From NCBI GenBank assembly GCA_030625465.1, contig DAOUQS010000100.1:1-7097 (forward strand): a DNA stretch of 7,097 nt. The letters run 5' to 3'. Positions within the stretch are counted from its first letter, which is position 1. Every line of letters starts with the position of its first letter. The DNA is from Amylibacter sp. (GTDB lineage: Bacteria > Pseudomonadota > Alphaproteobacteria > Rhodobacterales > Rhodobacteraceae). This document shows, piece after piece, positions 6,648 through 7,097 of this stretch. Under the pieces are notes generated by a model. It was not told where the DNA came from. It was given only the letters and a program-made list of their open reading frames with translations, and made no database searches. The translations under genes and the position numbers were made by a program.

Positions 6648-7097
6648 ATGTCGCAAGGAATTATGGCAGGCAAACGTGGCTTAATCATGGGTGTTGCCAA
6701 CAATAAATCTATCGCTTGGGGTATTGCACAAGCCTGCGCCGAGCATGGCGCGGAATTGGCATTCTCATACCAGGGGGAGGCACTGGGAAAGCGTGTTAAA
6801 CCATTGGCCGAAAGCCTGAATAGCAATATAGTACTGGAGTGCGACGTAACTGACGACGATTCAATCGATGCACTTTTCGCCACGCTTAAAAAGGAATGGG
6901 GCCAGATAGATTTCGTCGTACATGCTATCGGATTTTCCGATAAAAACGAACTGCGTGGACGCTATGTTGATACAAGTGCCGCAAACTTCCGCATGACAAT
7001 GGATATCTCGGTCTACTCGTTCACCGCCGTTGCACAACGCGCCGAAAAGATGATGCCAGCAGGCGGTTCTTTGCTGACACTGACCTATTACGGGGCG
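6648..7097 (+). CDS. fabI: Enoyl-[acyl-carrier-protein] reductase, NADH type (3' end outside the window)
   Basis: FabI catalyses the NAD(P)H-dependent reduction of trans-2-enoyl-ACP, the last step of each fatty-acid elongation cycle, and is the target of triclosan-type inhibitors. The first 150 residues are present. They show the atypical SDR nucleotide loop GVANNKSIAWGIA (15-27), FSYQGEAL (39-46), CDV (65-67, adenine site) and HAIGFSDKNELRGRYVDT (92-109). MDISVYSFT (118-126) and LLTLTYYGA (142-150) follow; Y147 matches the E. coli Y146 position. The catalytic Tyr and Lys (E. coli Y156, K163) would lie past the window end. G95 corresponds to E. coli G93, the site of triclosan-resistance changes, and is wild type here. 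The ATG at 6648 gives MSQGIMAGKRGL, the usual N-terminus. Its RBS is weak. An internal ATG at 6663 has AAGGA only 3 nt ahead, so I prefer 6648. Confidence 0.95.
   Translation, partial: MSQGIMAGKRGLIMGVANNKSIAWGIAQACAEHGAELAFSYQGEALGKRVKPLAESLNSNIVLECDVTDDDSIDALFATLKKEWGQIDFVVHAIGFSDKNELRGRYVDTSAANFRMTMDISVYSFTAVAQRAEKMMPAGGSLLTLTYYGA

Overview
The window looks like chromosomal DNA of an alphaproteobacterium of the Rhodobacteraceae (roseobacter group). The evidence is protein-level: a long class II (vitamin B12-dependent) ribonucleotide reductase of 1213 residues with a Cys-rich tail, a double cold-shock-domain protein followed by a secreted DUF192 protein, and FabI and PdxH sequences of alphaproteobacterial type. 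Base composition is moderate, without the very high GC of Rhodobacter itself. The genus cannot be fixed from this sequence.

Layout. Bases 2-283 (+) are the 3' end of an MFS transporter gene. It converges on nrdJ (386-4027, -), and a strong intrinsic terminator for nrdJ lies inside the last codons of the MFS gene. A 549-bp gap (4028-4576) follows, holding the nrdJ control region: a palindrome that fits the NrdR box, and a set of TTGACC/GGTCAA inverted repeats that overlap a candidate promoter. Next come tRNA-Pro(UGG) (4577-4653, -), a secreted DUF192 protein (about 4712-5206, -), and a double cold-shock-domain protein (5184-5705, -). These three lie on one strand with short or overlapping junctions and may share a transcript. 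After a 163-bp AT-rich gap comes pdxH (5869-6474, -). It is divergent from fabI (6648 to the window end, +), and the space between them holds three helically phased repeats.

Function. These are mainly housekeeping genes: deoxynucleotide synthesis (NrdJ), pyridoxal phosphate synthesis or salvage (PdxH), fatty-acid elongation (FabI), nucleic-acid binding (cold-shock protein) and translation (tRNA-Pro). I see no mobile element, CRISPR array, phage gene or defence system, and no clearly new multi-gene system. The items most worth a second look are regulatory or concern gene starts: the NrdR box and TTGACC repeats at nrdJ, the missing normal start codon at the natural signal-peptide start of the DUF192 gene (ATA where ATG is expected), the phased repeats between pdxH and fabI, the tRNA leader that can pair with the tRNA 5' end, and the terminator embedded in the MFS gene.
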